DNA of 64,000 bases from Neolentinus lepideus HHB14362 ss-1 (lineage: Eukaryota > Basidiomycota > Agaricomycetes > Gloeophyllales > Gloeophyllaceae): the NCBI GenBank assembly GCA_001632425.1, contig KV425551.1, positions 792,996 through 856,995 of the forward strand, in the 5' to 3' direction. The notes beneath the pieces were generated by a model that worked only from the letters and a program-made list of their open reading frames with translations, had not been told where the DNA came from and made no database searches. Shown here in pieces: positions 43,926 to 56,504 of this stretch; the first letter of the stretch is position 1; every line of letters starts with the position of its first letter. The translations under genes and the position numbers were made by a program.

Positions 43926-46900
43926 ATGACTGGCTCGAATGCCGCTGCTGCAAAGGTCAGCCCGAGTTGCATCTTCCTCGCCTTTGACACAAAGATATGA
44001 ACGCGCGCTTGTTGCGTAGTTCTACCAGGAGGACATCGTCCAGCTCATAGACAAGCCCGAGTCGCTCGGCATCGTGCTCGTGCGTCGTTTACCTCGTTCG
44101 CGATCGCCCTATCTGACCCTGACCCCCGCCCGCGATCACACTTAGCGATGCTGGCACGACGCGGAGGACCTGCCCCCGCCCGCGCACCACCCGGACCCGC
44201 TCATGCGCCCGCTGCAGCGCGGCGAGGTCGGCGTGTCCTTCCTCCCCGCCGCGACGCGCGAGATCCTCCCCGAGGCGCGCTTCCGGCTCGTCGACCGCAC
44301 GTTCGTGTGCGGCGACCTCTGCAAGAAGCGCGTCGAGGACATGCGCAGCGCGGTCGTCGTCGACGTCGACGTGCGCTTCCGGCTGCGGCACGTCGTGAGC
44401 GGGGAGGAGGTGCCCGGGTGGAAGAGCCTGGGCGAGGTGGCGTACGACGTCGATATGGAGGTCGGCGATTATGTGGTGTGTGATGATTGGATTGGGCAGG
44501 TGCGTGCGGCTGGTTTGGGTTGGCTGCGAAGCGTCCTCATGCCACCTGTTGTTAGATCGCCGAGGTGCGCTATAGTTATCGATGGCTTGGGTGCGTGCCG
44601 CCTGACGTACCGTGAAGATGTTCGACGAAGCCATGATCGAGGTGTCCAATCGCCAGTTGATCAGGCTGCCCGAGCTGCGTTCCGGCCTGACGATCGGCGA
44701 CAGAAGCAAAGTTCGTCCGTGTTCAGCTTGCGGGGTAACTCTGACTCATTAGATATGCGTGCCTCGAAGGAACTTTTGCACCCAGTTATGGCCGGCGTAC
44801 AGGGCCTCTTTCAGTACTTTAGGGGTAACGGCCTCCCTCAGCCCAGCAATGACGATACTGTCGTCGATCTGAAGCATACAGTTTTGGCCGTCACATGGCT
44901 CGCGGTCAACCAATCTGTACGTCCATCCGCTCGCCGCCTCTAACATGGGCGCTTCATTTCCGATATCTGATGGCTTCTGGCTTAGTTGAATCCGGACCAG
45001 ATCCAGAACAGCAGACGACCACAGCGATTCTGGCGTGGCCCCGACCTATCGCGGCTCACGCTCATCCGGAGCCACATCGACCAGATGGTCCGTATTGGTG
45101 ACAGACTCAATCTCAAACCTTCAGACGACCTTCCGGTGACGACACATGGCGGCGACGGGACGAACTACCCGCTCATTGAAGTGCGCACGTTTGTAGTCTC
45201 TGATACGGATACTACCGTCACGGTGTTGTGGCAGGACGGGGAGGTGGAGAAGTTCAAGGCGACGGAGCTCATTCCGTATTTGAATGCGGATGAGTATGAT
45301 TGCTGGTACGTGCTCGTCGACAAGGGTTGCAAAGGAATTTCACAACTTACCGTGTCTCAGGCCTGGCGACGCCGTGTTCCACAAGACGGAAGATGGGACG
45401 AGAGCTGCAGTTGTCCAGCGGGTGGATCCGAAAGAACGCACGGCAACCGTGAGCTACTTTGATTCCGACACTCAGGAACTCGTATCCGTTCTGGAGCTCG
45501 ACACTCGCGGAAGTAATGACTGGTCGGCGACCATCCCTACACCGCCAGACGGCCTTGGAGTGCGCCGCGGAGACATTGTCTTCATTCACAGGGAAGGCAC
45601 GACTAATGGTATACCTAAACCACGGGTGCCACGAATAGGTGAACTTGAGGGATGGGTGCGGGACATACCCGTCGATAGCCGTGGGATGGTTGAAGGATGG
45701 AGACGAGAGATGGCGATCATCGGTGCTGATATTGCGCAGAAACGGGGCACGCACGGGTATCAAGAAGGCATTGTCCGACGACCCAGCAAGGACGACACGT
45801 CTCTGAATTGGTTTGGAGAGGTAACTGACGTAAGAGTTGCCGTTCGTCTATCTATGTTGTTCAGGAGAGTCTCATTGGTGATTTCTTTCAGCTACTCTCA
45901 GACGGAAACGTCAAAGTTTTACTGCCTGATACATCGGAAGCTGTCTTGCCCTTGGACCGTCTGACTCGGCTATACGATGGCTTGGAGCAGCTCGAGGACA
46001 TGATGGCCGATGATATGTCAGATTCCGGGGAGGGCAGTGAGGGCGAGACGGACGAGTACTGGGCACAGGACGAGAACGGCATCTGGCGGCCTGCGCCGGA
46101 TGTCGGCGACAAGGACGAGTGGGAGGAGACCGACGAGGAAGAAAAGAATGATGCTATGGATGTGGACGAACCCGAGTACACCGACGGGCATGCCCCTATG
46201 GATATTAGTCCTCCGCCAGAGGTAGATGATACAACCACACCTCGACCATCTGGAAGTCAGCCACTATCAGTCGATCCTAAGTCGGCATCAGCGGATGTGC
46301 CTCAGAATAATGGGGTTGAGGATGGTAATCAGATATTAGATGAGGACCGGGAGGCACATTGGAAAAAGTTTGACTTGTTGCCGACAACACCTGTCGACCA
46401 CGCTTTCTACGCATCTGCCCCTGCACAGCCATCGCGGAATTTCCTTGGGCGACTGACCAAGGAGTATCGGGTGCTCTCAAATAGCTTACCAGGTAAATCG
46501 TTGCGCAAAGACACATGTTACAGTGGCTGACGTCTTTCGAAGATTCTATCGTCGTTCGCGCGTACGAGGATCGGTCGGACCTATTACGGTCATTGATCAT
46601 TGGCCCAGAGAACACGCCCTACGAGGATGCTCCGTTCGTTATCGACTGGATGTTGGATTCAAATTTCCCCAATACACCGCCTATAGCGCACTTCCACAGC
46701 TGGACCAATGGCAATGGCAGGGTGAATCCGTAAGTTCGACCCTTTCCTATACTTCACAGAGACTTGCTAATACTGCAACAGTAACCTCTACGAGGAGGGC
46801 AAGGTTTGCTTATCTATCCTAGGCACCTGGGCGGGTGACAAGAATGAAATATGGAACCCTGCCCGGTCATCCCTTTTACAGGTGCTAGTGTCAATACAAG

Positions 46901-47393
46901 CGCTTGTACTTGTCAAGGAGCCGTGCGTGCCGTCTTATTCTTCTTTGCCTTGTAATCCTGACGTCTACCCCTGCGTCTTGTATAGGTGGTTCTGTGAGCC
47001 TGCCTTTGAGAAGTTACGCGGCACGGAAGAAGGGATAGTCAACAGGTACGTAGCTGCGCTTCCGAGTACTTCCATTACCTTGCTAAGGCTCCTTTCAGTC
47101 GACTGTACAGCGAGAAAGCGTATGTTTTGTCACGAGGCTTCGTGCGGCGAGCCTTAGAGATCCTCCCCGGGTCAATAGAGTCAGAAATACGATGGATGTA
47201 TTATACGAATGGCAAGCTGGAGAAGGTCCTCTGGGACGCGAATGCCTTGGTCGAGAAAAGCAAGACAACACCCGAAGACGTCTCCCAAGACCTGGACCTT
47301 GCCGTCCCCCGTCTCACGTCCGGAGGCATCATCACTCTCGAGCGAACATTGACTAAATTAAAGGCTATATTGGATTCTCATCGTGCTTCATAG
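43926..47393 (+). CDS. UBE2O: UBE2O-type E2/E3 hybrid ubiquitin ligase
   Basis: Large ubiquitin-conjugating enzyme with ligase-like upstream domains. Exons: 43926-43955, 44020-44079, 44146-44499, 44556-44564, 44618-44710, 44753-44824, 44875-44916, 44986-45305, 45361-45829, 45865-46492, 46543-46729, 46782-46922, 46986-47045, 47099-47393; total 919 aa. The N-terminal SH3-like beta domains ([29 protein letters not shown]) are typical. An acidic linker is near residue 590. The C-terminal UBC fold has [21 protein letters not shown], and the active-site [18 protein letters not shown] (Cys codon 46807-46809). Weak points are a 9-nt exon (44556-44564) and a short intron at 44825-44874 needed to switch frame. 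Confidence 0.9.
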
Positions 47394-47836
47394 TTGTAGC
47401 TCTAGTCTATCTCATGATGTCTCTCGTGTTTTCATCGTTTTATCTGTATTGCACTTTTAGGAGTCATTCGCATGGGCAGTGGTACCATTATACAATCCGT
47501 CTACAAGATTCTAACGAATAGACAGATAATAACTACTGCGTCCCAGTTCCTGCTGTTCCACCAAGAAAAGTCCGACATTGAGCCATGCCATGTCGGCTTC
47601 CAAGCAAGCACAAGGGCGTTGTCACCAAATAAACGCCAGGGCAATCATGCACTCGCTTGAATATTATACGGAGACGTCCTCCGGAGGGGCAACGAATAGA
47701 ATTCAGGGGGTAGTCAAAAGGATATCATGAAAGATGTAAGACAAGACGCATTGGGCGGGGTGCATCGGTACAGGAGGATGACGAACGATAAGGCGTGACA
47801 GCGAGAGCGAGTAGGATCGTGAGCACATCAAGTAAC
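47394..47836. other. Convergent spacer (UBE2O / KRE6)
   Basis: 443 bp between two converging genes; should contain both 3' ends. No conserved element or RNA gene recognised. Confidence 0.4.
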
Positions 47837-50446
47837 TTAGCATTGACCTAGGAAGCTGCTCTTGGGAAAGGGCTGACCGAAGTCGTCTCTCCAGGTCGTC
47901 AGATTCGCGTCAGTGTACGCCTAGAGCAATACGCCGCAAATTAGAACCATAAACCGCGGACATGTCACGAACAACGTACCTCGAGGTACTGGTTGATATA
48001 AGCCTGCGTCGGGAAGTTCGCAGGATCACACCCAATATTAATGGAGTCCTTGGGCTGGTACACTCGGATATAGTCAATCGCCATCGACGTCGGGAACTTC
48101 AGGTGCTGCAAGTCGACGGTACCAAAGTTTGTCGACATGCCCAAGTTCGCAATGATGTACTGCGCAGGATTTAGCACAACCCAGGACACGCCAAGCGTGA
48201 AGAATGGACACGCACCATGGGCTCCTGCGGCACAGGCCTCGCAGAGATCTCAACCCGGGTGTCGGCCGCAAACCCTCCTTGGTTCAGTTGCCACGCCAAC
48301 TTGTCGTCGGCGATCCATGCAATATACTGTGCACCCGTCATCAGTCAATCAACCGTGCACAGGTCCCTCTCGACGCCACAAAACACTTACAGCTCCATCA
48401 AACCCAGGCTTGTACTCAAACCCATACACCGAGAAACACCCGCCCGTCAGCTCATAACAGTTCTGGTCCGTTATCGTGACGCCGGATGACGCTTGTTGGT
48501 AGACACCGCCCATATACTGGTTCAGTGCTGTCGAAGTCGTGTTCGGGATCACCAAGTTTGCCGGGTTCTCCGTCGTGTTGAACCACGCGTACTCTGCATT
48601 GAAGGGCTGCACGAGAGTCAGCATACCTCCTCGAGGAATATGGTAAGCAGAGCGACTTACACCCCATTGCGCTGACTGCGAGACCTGGCCCTGCAGAGGA
48701 TCGCCAGTGATCTACAGAGCGAGTTAGCTGGCGCTTGAATGAAAGATGACAGTCAGCGATCATACCTGAGCCTCGAAAATATCAATTTCCGGCGCCGCCC
48801 GACCAACGTACGTCCCATCCGAGTGCACAGGGCCGGGATGCGACTCGCCCGCACACGTGCAACGCGACAGCCGCTGCCCAGGTAGGTACGACAGCACGCC
48901 GTTATAGCTCTTGTCCCCGTTCACTGTCGCCGCAAGCGGCAGCCCATTGTGCGTCTGGTTCGGCGCAGTCCCCACATCGCACGCGTCATACGTATACGGC
49001 CACATGCCCTCGAGGCTCGCGCCGTACCCCGCGCGCCCGAGGTTGCCCATCGTCCACACGGCGGGCCACAGCCCGACGACGTTGTTGATCCCAGGGAGCG
49101 TGACCGCGGTGACGATCATGCCCCCGGTGAAGCAGAACTTGTTCCACGTCGACATCATGCCGCCCTGGTAGTCGAGCCCGTGGTTCTCCTTGTTCGAGAG
49201 CGTGATCTTGAGCGCGCCGCCCGAGGTCGTGATCGCGTCGGGCGAGTACCACTCCATGTTGTTCGTCTGCCAGTAGTGCAGGTCGACCGCCTCCCAGTAC
49301 GGGTCGTCGCCCGGCCAGAACGTGCGCCCGTCCGTGTTGAACTCGTCGCTGAACACGAGCTGCCAATCTTGTGTCGGGTCCGTGTATGCCTTGTGCGTGT
49401 ACGCTTCTTGCGGCGTGTCGAGGTCGATCAGGCCCCAGTTGCCCATGTTTGGAACCTATAATGGATGGACGTCAGCACACGAGGGTGGCGGGGGAAAGGG
49501 GGGTACGCACCTGCCCTGATGCATTAATCCCACCCAGGTTGAACCCGCCAAACGTCTTGAGCGAGTGCTTGGTGAAATACGTTATCAACGGATATCCAGC
49601 ACTAAAGTCCCAATCCAAATTCGACACAAGCTAAATTTAGCACAGGCTCCATTCCACAGATGAACAAGGGGACACACAATAAGGTGACAAGGCCGAGGCC
49701 GAGGATGGCAAGGCAGCCGAGGTTGGAGAAACCGCGAACGGTGAAGATGGTGCCGCCCTCGTCGTTCTTGCGGTCGCGCTTGGGATCAGGATTGTGGAGG
49801 AAGTCGTCGGGCTCAGGGTGGTTCGGGGAGAGGTCGGCACCCCATGAGGAGGGGTCAGGAGAGAGAGAAAACTAGGGGAGGGTTAGTACTTGCGTGCGCG
49901 TCGACGTGGGGGCCGTGGGAGACATGGCAACTGGCGAGGACGAGTATGGCGCTGCGCGCTGGCAGCACCTCCCCATCGCGCCCCCTAACGTGCTCGAGTC
50001 AAGTCGACGACGGGCTCACCTTGTCTGAAATTGAAGGTGCTAAGGAAGACGTCTTGGACAGGCCCCCACCAATGGCGGTATAGGGCGTGGACTCGTTCTA
50101 CGAACGACGTCTCAGCACCGAAGTATAGGTAGCTTTCACTGGCACGTACCAAAGAGCCATTGCTTGCCATGCTCCGCAAGGCGGGGCCCCTCGCGAACGT
50201 GGCCTGCACGCCCTGCCCCCTCGCGGAGGAGGGAGGGAGGAGGTTAGTGGTGGAGGGGGATGCGGCATCGGCGGCGTAGTAGCGCCTGTCTTGGGACATT
50301 GGGAGGTCAGTGGGCGATGCGGCGGGAGAAGAGGGTACAGAGGCAACGCTCTGGTTTGAGTAAAGACCGGAAGTGAAAGGGTAAGGACTGGAGTTGTTAC
50401 TGGTGGTCACTCTGTTGCAAAATCGGTTGCCCTCAATTAGGGGCAT
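47837..50446 (-). CDS. KRE6: Kre6/Skn1 beta-glucan synthesis-associated protein (GH16)
   Basis: Type II membrane protein of glycoside hydrolase family 16 required for beta-1,6-glucan synthesis. Nine exons (50446-50150, 49871-49678, 49601-49511, 49455-48766, 48711-48661, 48606-48391, 48326-48216, 48159-47980, 47920-47837), 637 aa. Marks are a Ser/Pro-rich cytosolic N-terminus, E-P-D-D-F-L-H-N-P-D-P-K-R-D-R, one membrane helix (G-C-L-A-I-L-G-L-G-L-V-T-L-L), and G-G-F-N-L-G-G-I-N. The GH16 core has W-Q-L-V-F-S-D-E-F-N, G-L-W-P-A-V-W-T-M-G-N, and the catalytic P-E-I-D-I-F-E-A-Q with both acidic residues. I-A-N-L-G-M-S and I-D-Y-I-R-V-Y-Q-P lie near the C-terminus. The first intron (50149-49872) is long for this genome and could hide another small exon; the start is the first ATG in frame. 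Confidence 0.9.
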
Positions 50447-50591
50447 GCCTTATGTAATCATGTCTTATGTGGCGGTGACAGCTTCGTGTTACAGTCCTGT
50501 GGCATAGTCCTGTGGCATAGTCCTGCAAACAAATATTCCGACATATCCACCGCCCATCGAAAATAATCTCGCAGGAAAATAAACAGGCGCA

Positions 50592-51963
50592 TCATCGTTC
50601 GTTCTCTGCGACACTCGTCCCTGCAGCTGCGTCCCCCATCGGCACGTCACCATCGCCCGCAGTCCTCGGTCTCGAAGACCTATCGCCGTCCCCCAGTCCC
50701 GCGCCCTCCACCAGGCCCAGGATCCCCCCCACCGCTCCCACTGCCCACGCCTGCCCAAGCTCGCTGACTGCCTTCTCCACCCTCGCTAACCCCGTCCGCT
50801 CCCCGCCCTCTCCGCCCACCTCGAGCCCCTCCTCCGCCGCCATCTGGTCAATCTTCTTCAGCCGTGTTAGAATGGCAACGTTGGCGCGCTGGATCGCTTG
50901 CTGGCCCCGTACCGGATCGTTCGCACCTTGAGCTTGTAGCGTATCCAGGAGGTAGTATTTGTACGACCGGTAGTTGTTCAGTGAGGGTGTAGGCTGATTC
51001 GTAATGAGTACATGGGTTGTGGCTTGCTGTGCTGTATCCGAATCTGCGCTTGCTTGCTGCCCAGCCGGCGGCCAAGCGCTCTTATCCAGCCATTTGTCCA
51101 GAGCAAGCAAGGCGTCCTTTGATTTCCGCATCCGCTCCCTCTTCGACGGCCGGCCCTTCTTCTTAGGCACAGGAGCATCGGGCACTGGTGTCGATTGGTC
51201 CGACCTCCCCGAGGCGTCGGTGCTAGCTGCCCGAGACACGTGTTCGTAGCTCGGTGCGGCTATATCGTCGTGGATGAAGATCTCCCGAGGCAGGATGCTC
51301 GGGTTATGCGGATTGAGGTGAGATGCTGGGAGGATGTGGAATACTTTCGCGTCAAGGAGGGTCGAGAGGATGTACCTTACATGGGGATGGAGCTGGGCAA
51401 GGCTGGGCTCGGACAACGCTGCAGGCAGAGCCACGAGGGACTGGTAGACATCTGATGGTGACAGTCAGAAGCCGTAAGCTAATTGATAAACAGACGTACC
51501 GGTGGCAATCGGAATATGTCTGATCGAGTGCAGAGACGGCGTCGAAGTGTCTGGCTGCGTGAAATAGAAAGTGTACAGCGCAAACAGCGCGACGACTCTG
51601 CCAAGCAGAGGCTGGCTTCCCGTTACATGCTCTACAATCAATTCACCGTAAATACCCTTCAGCGAGGTCACAAAATCCATTGAGCGCACCAAGGAACAAC
51701 CTCGCAGTGACTTGGAGGAACGTATCGCGCGTCCTCACGTCAAACACCTTGAAATGCAGCCACGTCCATCCCTGCGCGTTCCATATGCTCTTGAAGAGCG
51801 CAAAGGGTTGGGCAGGCGGGGAACGCAGATACTGTTCCGCGAATAGCTGGATGAGATGGATAATATCTTCGCGGAGGGGGTTGACATAGAGCGAGGAGGT
51901 GAAGAAGGATGGCTGGAGGATGATTGTACCCCTGCTGACGGAAGGAGAGGGTGCGAGAGACAT
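50592..51963 (-). CDS. SNAPC1: SNAP43-like subunit of the snRNA-activating complex
   Basis: Subunit of SNAPc, which recruits polymerases II/III to snRNA promoters. Three exons (51963-51656, 51597-51500, 51451-50592), 421 aa. The N-terminal 180 residues follow the SNAP43 pattern: L-R-E-D-I-I-H-L-I-Q-L-F, a F-K-S-I-W-N-A-Q-G-W block, F-D-V-R-T-R-D-T-F-L-Q, then V-V-A-L-F-A-L-Y-T-F-Y-F-T-Q-P and D-V-Y-Q-S-L. It continues with V-R-Y-I-L-S-T-L-L-D-A-K-V-F-H-I-L-P-A. The C-terminal half is less conserved, with K-K-K-G-R-P-S-K-R-E-R-M-R-K-S (likely nuclear signal) and an Ala/Gly-rich tail. Fungal SNAPc subunits are poorly known, so the name rests on the N-terminal domain only. Confidence 0.75.
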
Positions 51964-52062
51964 GAAAGTGAAGAGCCACTTTTTATTCTTAGCACGTGCT
52001 GTGGACGCGTTCATCCGACAGCGTCAACATTCTCATCCGCCACAACCACCAGCCTCGACGTG
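51964..52062. promoter_or_regulatory. 99-bp bidirectional promoter (SNAP43-like / IMA1)
   Basis: Only 99 bp separate divergent starts. It carries the 10-bp palindrome AGCACGTGCT (51991-52000, with CACGTG at 51993-51998) followed six bases later by ACGCGT (52005-52010). A T-rich tract (51980-51987) precedes it. The same hexamer pair occurs in the seipin bidirectional promoter. Confidence 0.5.
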
Positions 52063-53948
52063 ATGGCGCCGCTGCTACGCCGCCCGACGTCCGCAACATG
52101 TTTCTTCTGCAACACCGCCGTGACCCCGCTCCCCCAGAATCCGCGCAACTTCCGCTGTCCCCGCTGCCAGTGCTGGAACCGCTACGACGTCAGCGGCGAG
52201 ATCATGTCCGACGAGCCTGCCATGCACGACGAGGCGCTCAATGTACGATCATTCTCAAAGAGAGGTATGTACGTGTTTCCGTGCGCGACTGGAACTGCGG
52301 TTGACCGACCATATGCCGATGCTAGCCTCCCCTAGCAAAGAGCGCTTCCCGAGTACCTACACCAAGACGCCCTTCTGCCACACCTGCACGACCAACCAGA
52401 TGCTCCTCACCAACCTCCTCGCGAACTACCTCCCGCCCACCACCGTACGTGCGCCTCCCTTCTTCCCCTCCCTCCCCATCTAACCCCGCGTCCACTCCCC
52501 TAGTCACCGGAGTACGACCGCCGCATCCAGCTCCTCCCGGAGTACAAGGCCTCCCTGTACGCACGATACCCGCCCGTGTGCGCGGCGTGCGCGCCGGCCG
52601 TGGAGGAGGAGATCAGAAACAAGGAGGCGATGGCGAGGACGAGCGCGCTCGGCGTGTGGCTGCGGGAGAGTAAAGGCAAGGGCAAGGGCAAACAGAGGCA
52701 GGGCAGCGCGGCGCCGGAGGACGTGGGACGCGCGCGGAGGCAGCTGGCACTGTGGAGGATGAGGGGTGGACTGTGGGTCGCGACGTTGGTTTCCTCCCTA
52801 GCTGGGAATCTTGCTGGTATGTTCGTGTGATATTGCTTTCCCGGGGTTGTGACTCTGACTCTGCGCCTGTAAGGGTCTCTTGGTCACAGTATACCCCCTA
52901 GACTGGCTGCGATCCAGCCTGCATTACCCGTGCTAGCGTTTTCATCGCTACTATGGACAGCATGGGATCCCACCTATCGAACAGTCCGCAAAGCGGAGAG
53001 ACAAGGCCGTTCTGTCAAAGTGCAGGGCAAACGTCATTATAATGTGATCCGCTTCTTCTCTTATCTGTATGTTTTACTGATGGCCTTGTCTAGGTGCTTC
53101 AAATGACTGCTTATCTATCCCGACTCTTAACATGTACCTTGCTTGCAATGCCATGGTATCGGCCGTCATGGGATTACTTGCACCTCCACGACTCTGAATC
53201 CTCGCAGAGTCGGATATACTTCACAATCATGCTCGTCATCGAATTAATAGTACGTACCCGCCTGATTCCTCCACTTTTCTAGCCTATAATCATGTATCTC
53301 CGCCGTATACAGACACTCGTCTACTCCCTGGCAGTCCTCCGCCTGCACCACCCGGCCCCCATCCGCCTCATCGACACAAACTCGCACAAACGCGCCCTCA
53401 CACCCCAGCTGCACCCCGACCCCGCGGCGCCTCTCACATCCACCGCTCCCGCCCCCGCTGACACCGACCTCCTCGCCTCCCTCACGCTCTCCTCCAAGCC
53501 CGTCCTCCCGCCCCCCAAGCCGCAGCAGCCGCACCCCGTCTTCGGCCTGCCCTCCCTCGTCGCCCAGCCCCCGCGCGAGACGCGCGACGACGACGCGATG
53601 GACTGGTCGCCCACGGGCCCCGCCGCGGCGAAGAAGCGGCAGGACGAGGAGGACGGCAGCTGGCTCCGCCCGCAGCGCTTCTTCCCGCCCGAGCAGCCGA
53701 CGGGGCTCGAGAGCCTGTTCCCGCGCATACAGCTCGTGGACGACGCGGCGCAGGTGGTGCGGAGGCGGCCGCGCGTGGCGTATTGGCGCTGGGCGCTTGT
53801 GATGGCTGTGGCGGTCGTCGCTGTGGGTGTGGGTGTGGGGTGGGAGAGGGTGAGGCACGGGGCGACGTTGGTATCGGGGCATAGTACGCGGGCGCAGGCG
53901 CAAGCGGAGCCGATGCCTGCGGAGTATGTGGATGGTGATTTTAAATGA
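52063..53948 (+). CDS. IMA1: Ima1-like inner nuclear membrane protein
   Basis: Integral inner nuclear membrane protein (Ima1/TMEM201 group) linking heterochromatin and the nuclear envelope. Six exons (52063-52264, 52326-52444, 52504-52816, 52874-53043, 53094-53249, 53283-53948), 541 aa. The N-terminal domain has paired zinc-ribbon Cys: C-F-F-C (residues 13-16), C-P-R-C-Q-C-W-N, then F-C-H-T-C-T-T-N-Q and C-A-A-C. Membrane helices follow near residues 195-215, 225-250, 270-290 and at the end (about 500-520). A Pro-rich, Ala-rich loop of about 150 residues lies between them. The last exon is unusually G/C-rich. The start is the ATG preceding the first CxxC. Confidence 0.85.
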
Positions 53949-54640
53949 TTTAGTCTATGTGAGTGGCTTGATTACCGGGCATAGCAGTTCTAATGTTAAC
54001 CGCAGAGATGTTGTATCATTTCATGGGCGTACTCATGTAGAGTATGATTTGCTCGTCTTGATTCCCTTGAACCACTGCGAAAGCACTGCCAATTCTTCTC
54101 AACATGAATCGCAACTCCGGAGCTACTATGCCAATAGATGCGACTAGCGCTAATAACAAAAACGACATGATACAAGCTGCAAACGCTACGACAAAGCTAG
54201 AGGATTATGCTGGTGCACTGCAGTGCAACTAAATATGCTACATCCAAGAAACATATCAACAGAAACCTTCAAGATGAAGCAAGGAACAAGACATAGCAAG
54301 AACTACGCGACATGTGAATAGGTTCATACCAAGTGAACTACAATATAAACGTCACGGGTATATTGCATGACAATCGACAATCGTCTAAGCACATATACAT
54401 TGACACTAGCATCGTGCAACGTGGAATAAGAAAGAATCGTCCAGCGTCATGGAATGTAGATTGTGACAGATACGTAGAAATAAACAAGAATAAGACAAAC
54501 AGTTAGAGGTAAAGAACGGCGGCCGTCATTTCTCGGAGTTTTGCCAAACACTAAACCATCCAACGAACGAACGATACGAAGATTGACTTGGATCAAACTA
54601 CTTCGTCACCATATCGTATAACCTTCTTGCATCCTCCTAC
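53949..54640. other. Convergent spacer with a 14-bp palindrome
   Basis: 692 bp between two converging genes, mostly A-rich on the plus strand. A perfect 14-bp palindrome TGCACTGCAGTGCA lies at 54214-54227. No gene recognised. Confidence 0.5.
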
Positions 54641-55867
54641 TTAGTACCTCGCACCGGCGCCAGCTCCGTTGTAGTCGTAGGCATCCTGCTGATAGCCACC
54701 CTGGTGGTGCAAGGGGACACCGTAGTCGTAGTTGGCCCGGGTCAGACTCGGGCCACGAGCGAGTTCTTGCATAGGAGGCTGAGGGCTGGGACCGCGCGCC
54801 ATGTCCGCGTAACCGCCACCGGGCACGACGGCCGTGAAGTCGTGGTCAGGAATCGGCTGCAGACCGGTACCGTGGCCATGATCGGACGTGGCTCCATATC
54901 CTCCACCCATTCCGCGACCAGCCATGTTACTCTCGTCGCTATGGCCACCAGACTGGAAGGAACCATGCGAAGCGGCGCGGTGATGGCCAGGGAGACCGCT
55001 GTCGCCAGCATCAGTGGGCTGCCAATCGATGGGCTGCATACGGTCCTCAAATTCAGCAGAAGGTCTGAACTTCCACTTACGGATGACGGTCCAGATGATG
55101 GCCGTCCCACCAACGCAAGCAGCGATCACGACAATGACAGTGACCGTAGCCTTCGTCACCTTAGAGGTAGAGCTGCTAGGGGTAGCGGAGGAATCGTCCG
55201 TCGCAGACGCTGCGGCAACGATAGTGCTGGTTGAAACAGTCTTGCTAGCAGGCGTGAACATGGTAGTACCAGCGGCTACAGGGGTCGTAGCAGCAGCAGC
55301 AGCAGTAGTGGTAGCGGCCGTCTCGGTAGTTGCAGCCGAAGTCTTGATGGAAGACGAGGTCGAAGACGAAGACGAAGAGCTGGTACTGGAGCTGCTCGAT
55401 GAGGAAGACGAAGTGCTTGAGCTGCTTGACGAAGTGCTACTAGCCGACGTCTGAGACGGAAGACATTAGCAGTGGATAATATTAATACCGTTGTCGTCAC
55501 ATACCGAAGTGCTGGTCGACGTAGAGGAGGAAGTAGGAGCACTTATCGCAGCAGACGACGTCGTCGATGCAACCGACGTAGTAGCCGCAGAGGTAGTTGT
55601 GGATGTAGCTAGGGACGAGGAGCTTATCGCAGATGATGATCCGGTCGCTGCAGGATCCGTGACCGTCTTGGGGTCACTGCCAGCGCCAATAATGGGGAGC
55701 GAGGGAGGAGGGCCTCGCTTTCTGAGCATGCGGTTGAGGTCTACATGATCGCGACGCTGAGGGACAGGAGCGTAACCTTTCGCATCTGAGAGAGCGGAGA
55801 GTGCGAAAACGAGAGCGACATAGGTAAAGAGCGTGAGGGTAAGCTTTCGCGGCTTTGTCGAGAACAT
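54641..55867 (-). CDS. Ser/Thr-rich single-pass surface protein (Mid2-like layout)
   Basis: Two exons (55867-55505 and 55450-54641), 390 aa. A signal-peptide-like N-terminus (M-F-S-T-K-P-R-K-L-T then a hydrophobic run) is followed by about 160 Ser/Thr/Ala residues, many in long Ser runs, expected to be O-mannosylated. One membrane helix follows (A-T-V-T-V-I-V-V-I-A-A-C-V-G-G-T-A-I-I-W) with a juxtamembrane basic K-W-K-F-R-P. The cytosolic tail has E-F-E-D-R-M-Q-P-I-D-W-Q-P, a motif I associate with basidiomycete orthologues, and a Gly/Tyr-rich end. Architecture matches wall-stress sensors such as Mid2/Wsc, but there is no WSC Cys domain. Role in wall sensing is inference. Confidence 0.75.
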
Positions 55868-56504
55868 GGTGGTTGGTGGGAAAGATGGATGGCGTAAACA
55901 GACGGGGGCTGACGAGCCTGGAGACTGCTTGGGCGCTGCCAGCAACGATAACAGTCAAAATCCGAACGAAAATGAGCAAAGGTACGACAACTTCAACACA
56001 CGAACCAGTCGCGCAAGAAGGCAAAACGAGAAGGAAGAAGGTATTTATTGGATATGTTCAAGAATGCCGGCAATAGGGGTAAACAGAGACTAACCGCCAC
56101 TCTGTACGGAAGCAAGAAAGACGAGAAACTCACAGTGACGAGCCTGTTGCGTCCACAACTCTGCCTTCGAGTTTACTGATGAAACAGAGGCGTTCAGCCC
56201 GAGTGTGCTTTTGTTCGTTTTCTGCGGAGGAGAGAATGGAAGGGCCTTTCAATAGAGGGATTACCGCTTTTGGCATCTCGCGCTGCATTCGCTACCAAGG
56301 CAACCAACATCACAACCACCATAGTGTCCGCCTCTGATGCCAACTTTGCAGTCGGCTCTGATAATCATTGAACTTCCAACAAACGTCCAAAACTCCACTA
56401 TACACACATCACGCCTCATTACATCAGACCAAGGTACTTGTGAAATAAACGGATACAAAAATCTAGAAAAGAGTCCACTAGCTCCCAATAGAAAGGAAAA
56501 GAGT
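55868..56504. other. Spacer upstream of the Ser/Thr-rich gene
   Basis: 637 bp between two minus-strand genes, containing the promoter of the Ser/Thr-rich gene and the 3' end of the heparinase-like gene. Frames here are short and unconvincing. Nothing else recognised. Confidence 0.4.

Noticed and set aside
48949..49461. 170-codon plus-strand open frame rich in Arg/Val/Pro
   Set aside because: Antisense to the KRE6 catalytic exon, again a by-product of G/C-rich codons.
50489..50523. Direct duplication of cctgtggcatagt
   Set aside because: Two adjacent 13-bp copies between KRE6 and the SNAP43-like gene; most simply replication slippage, with no other support for function.
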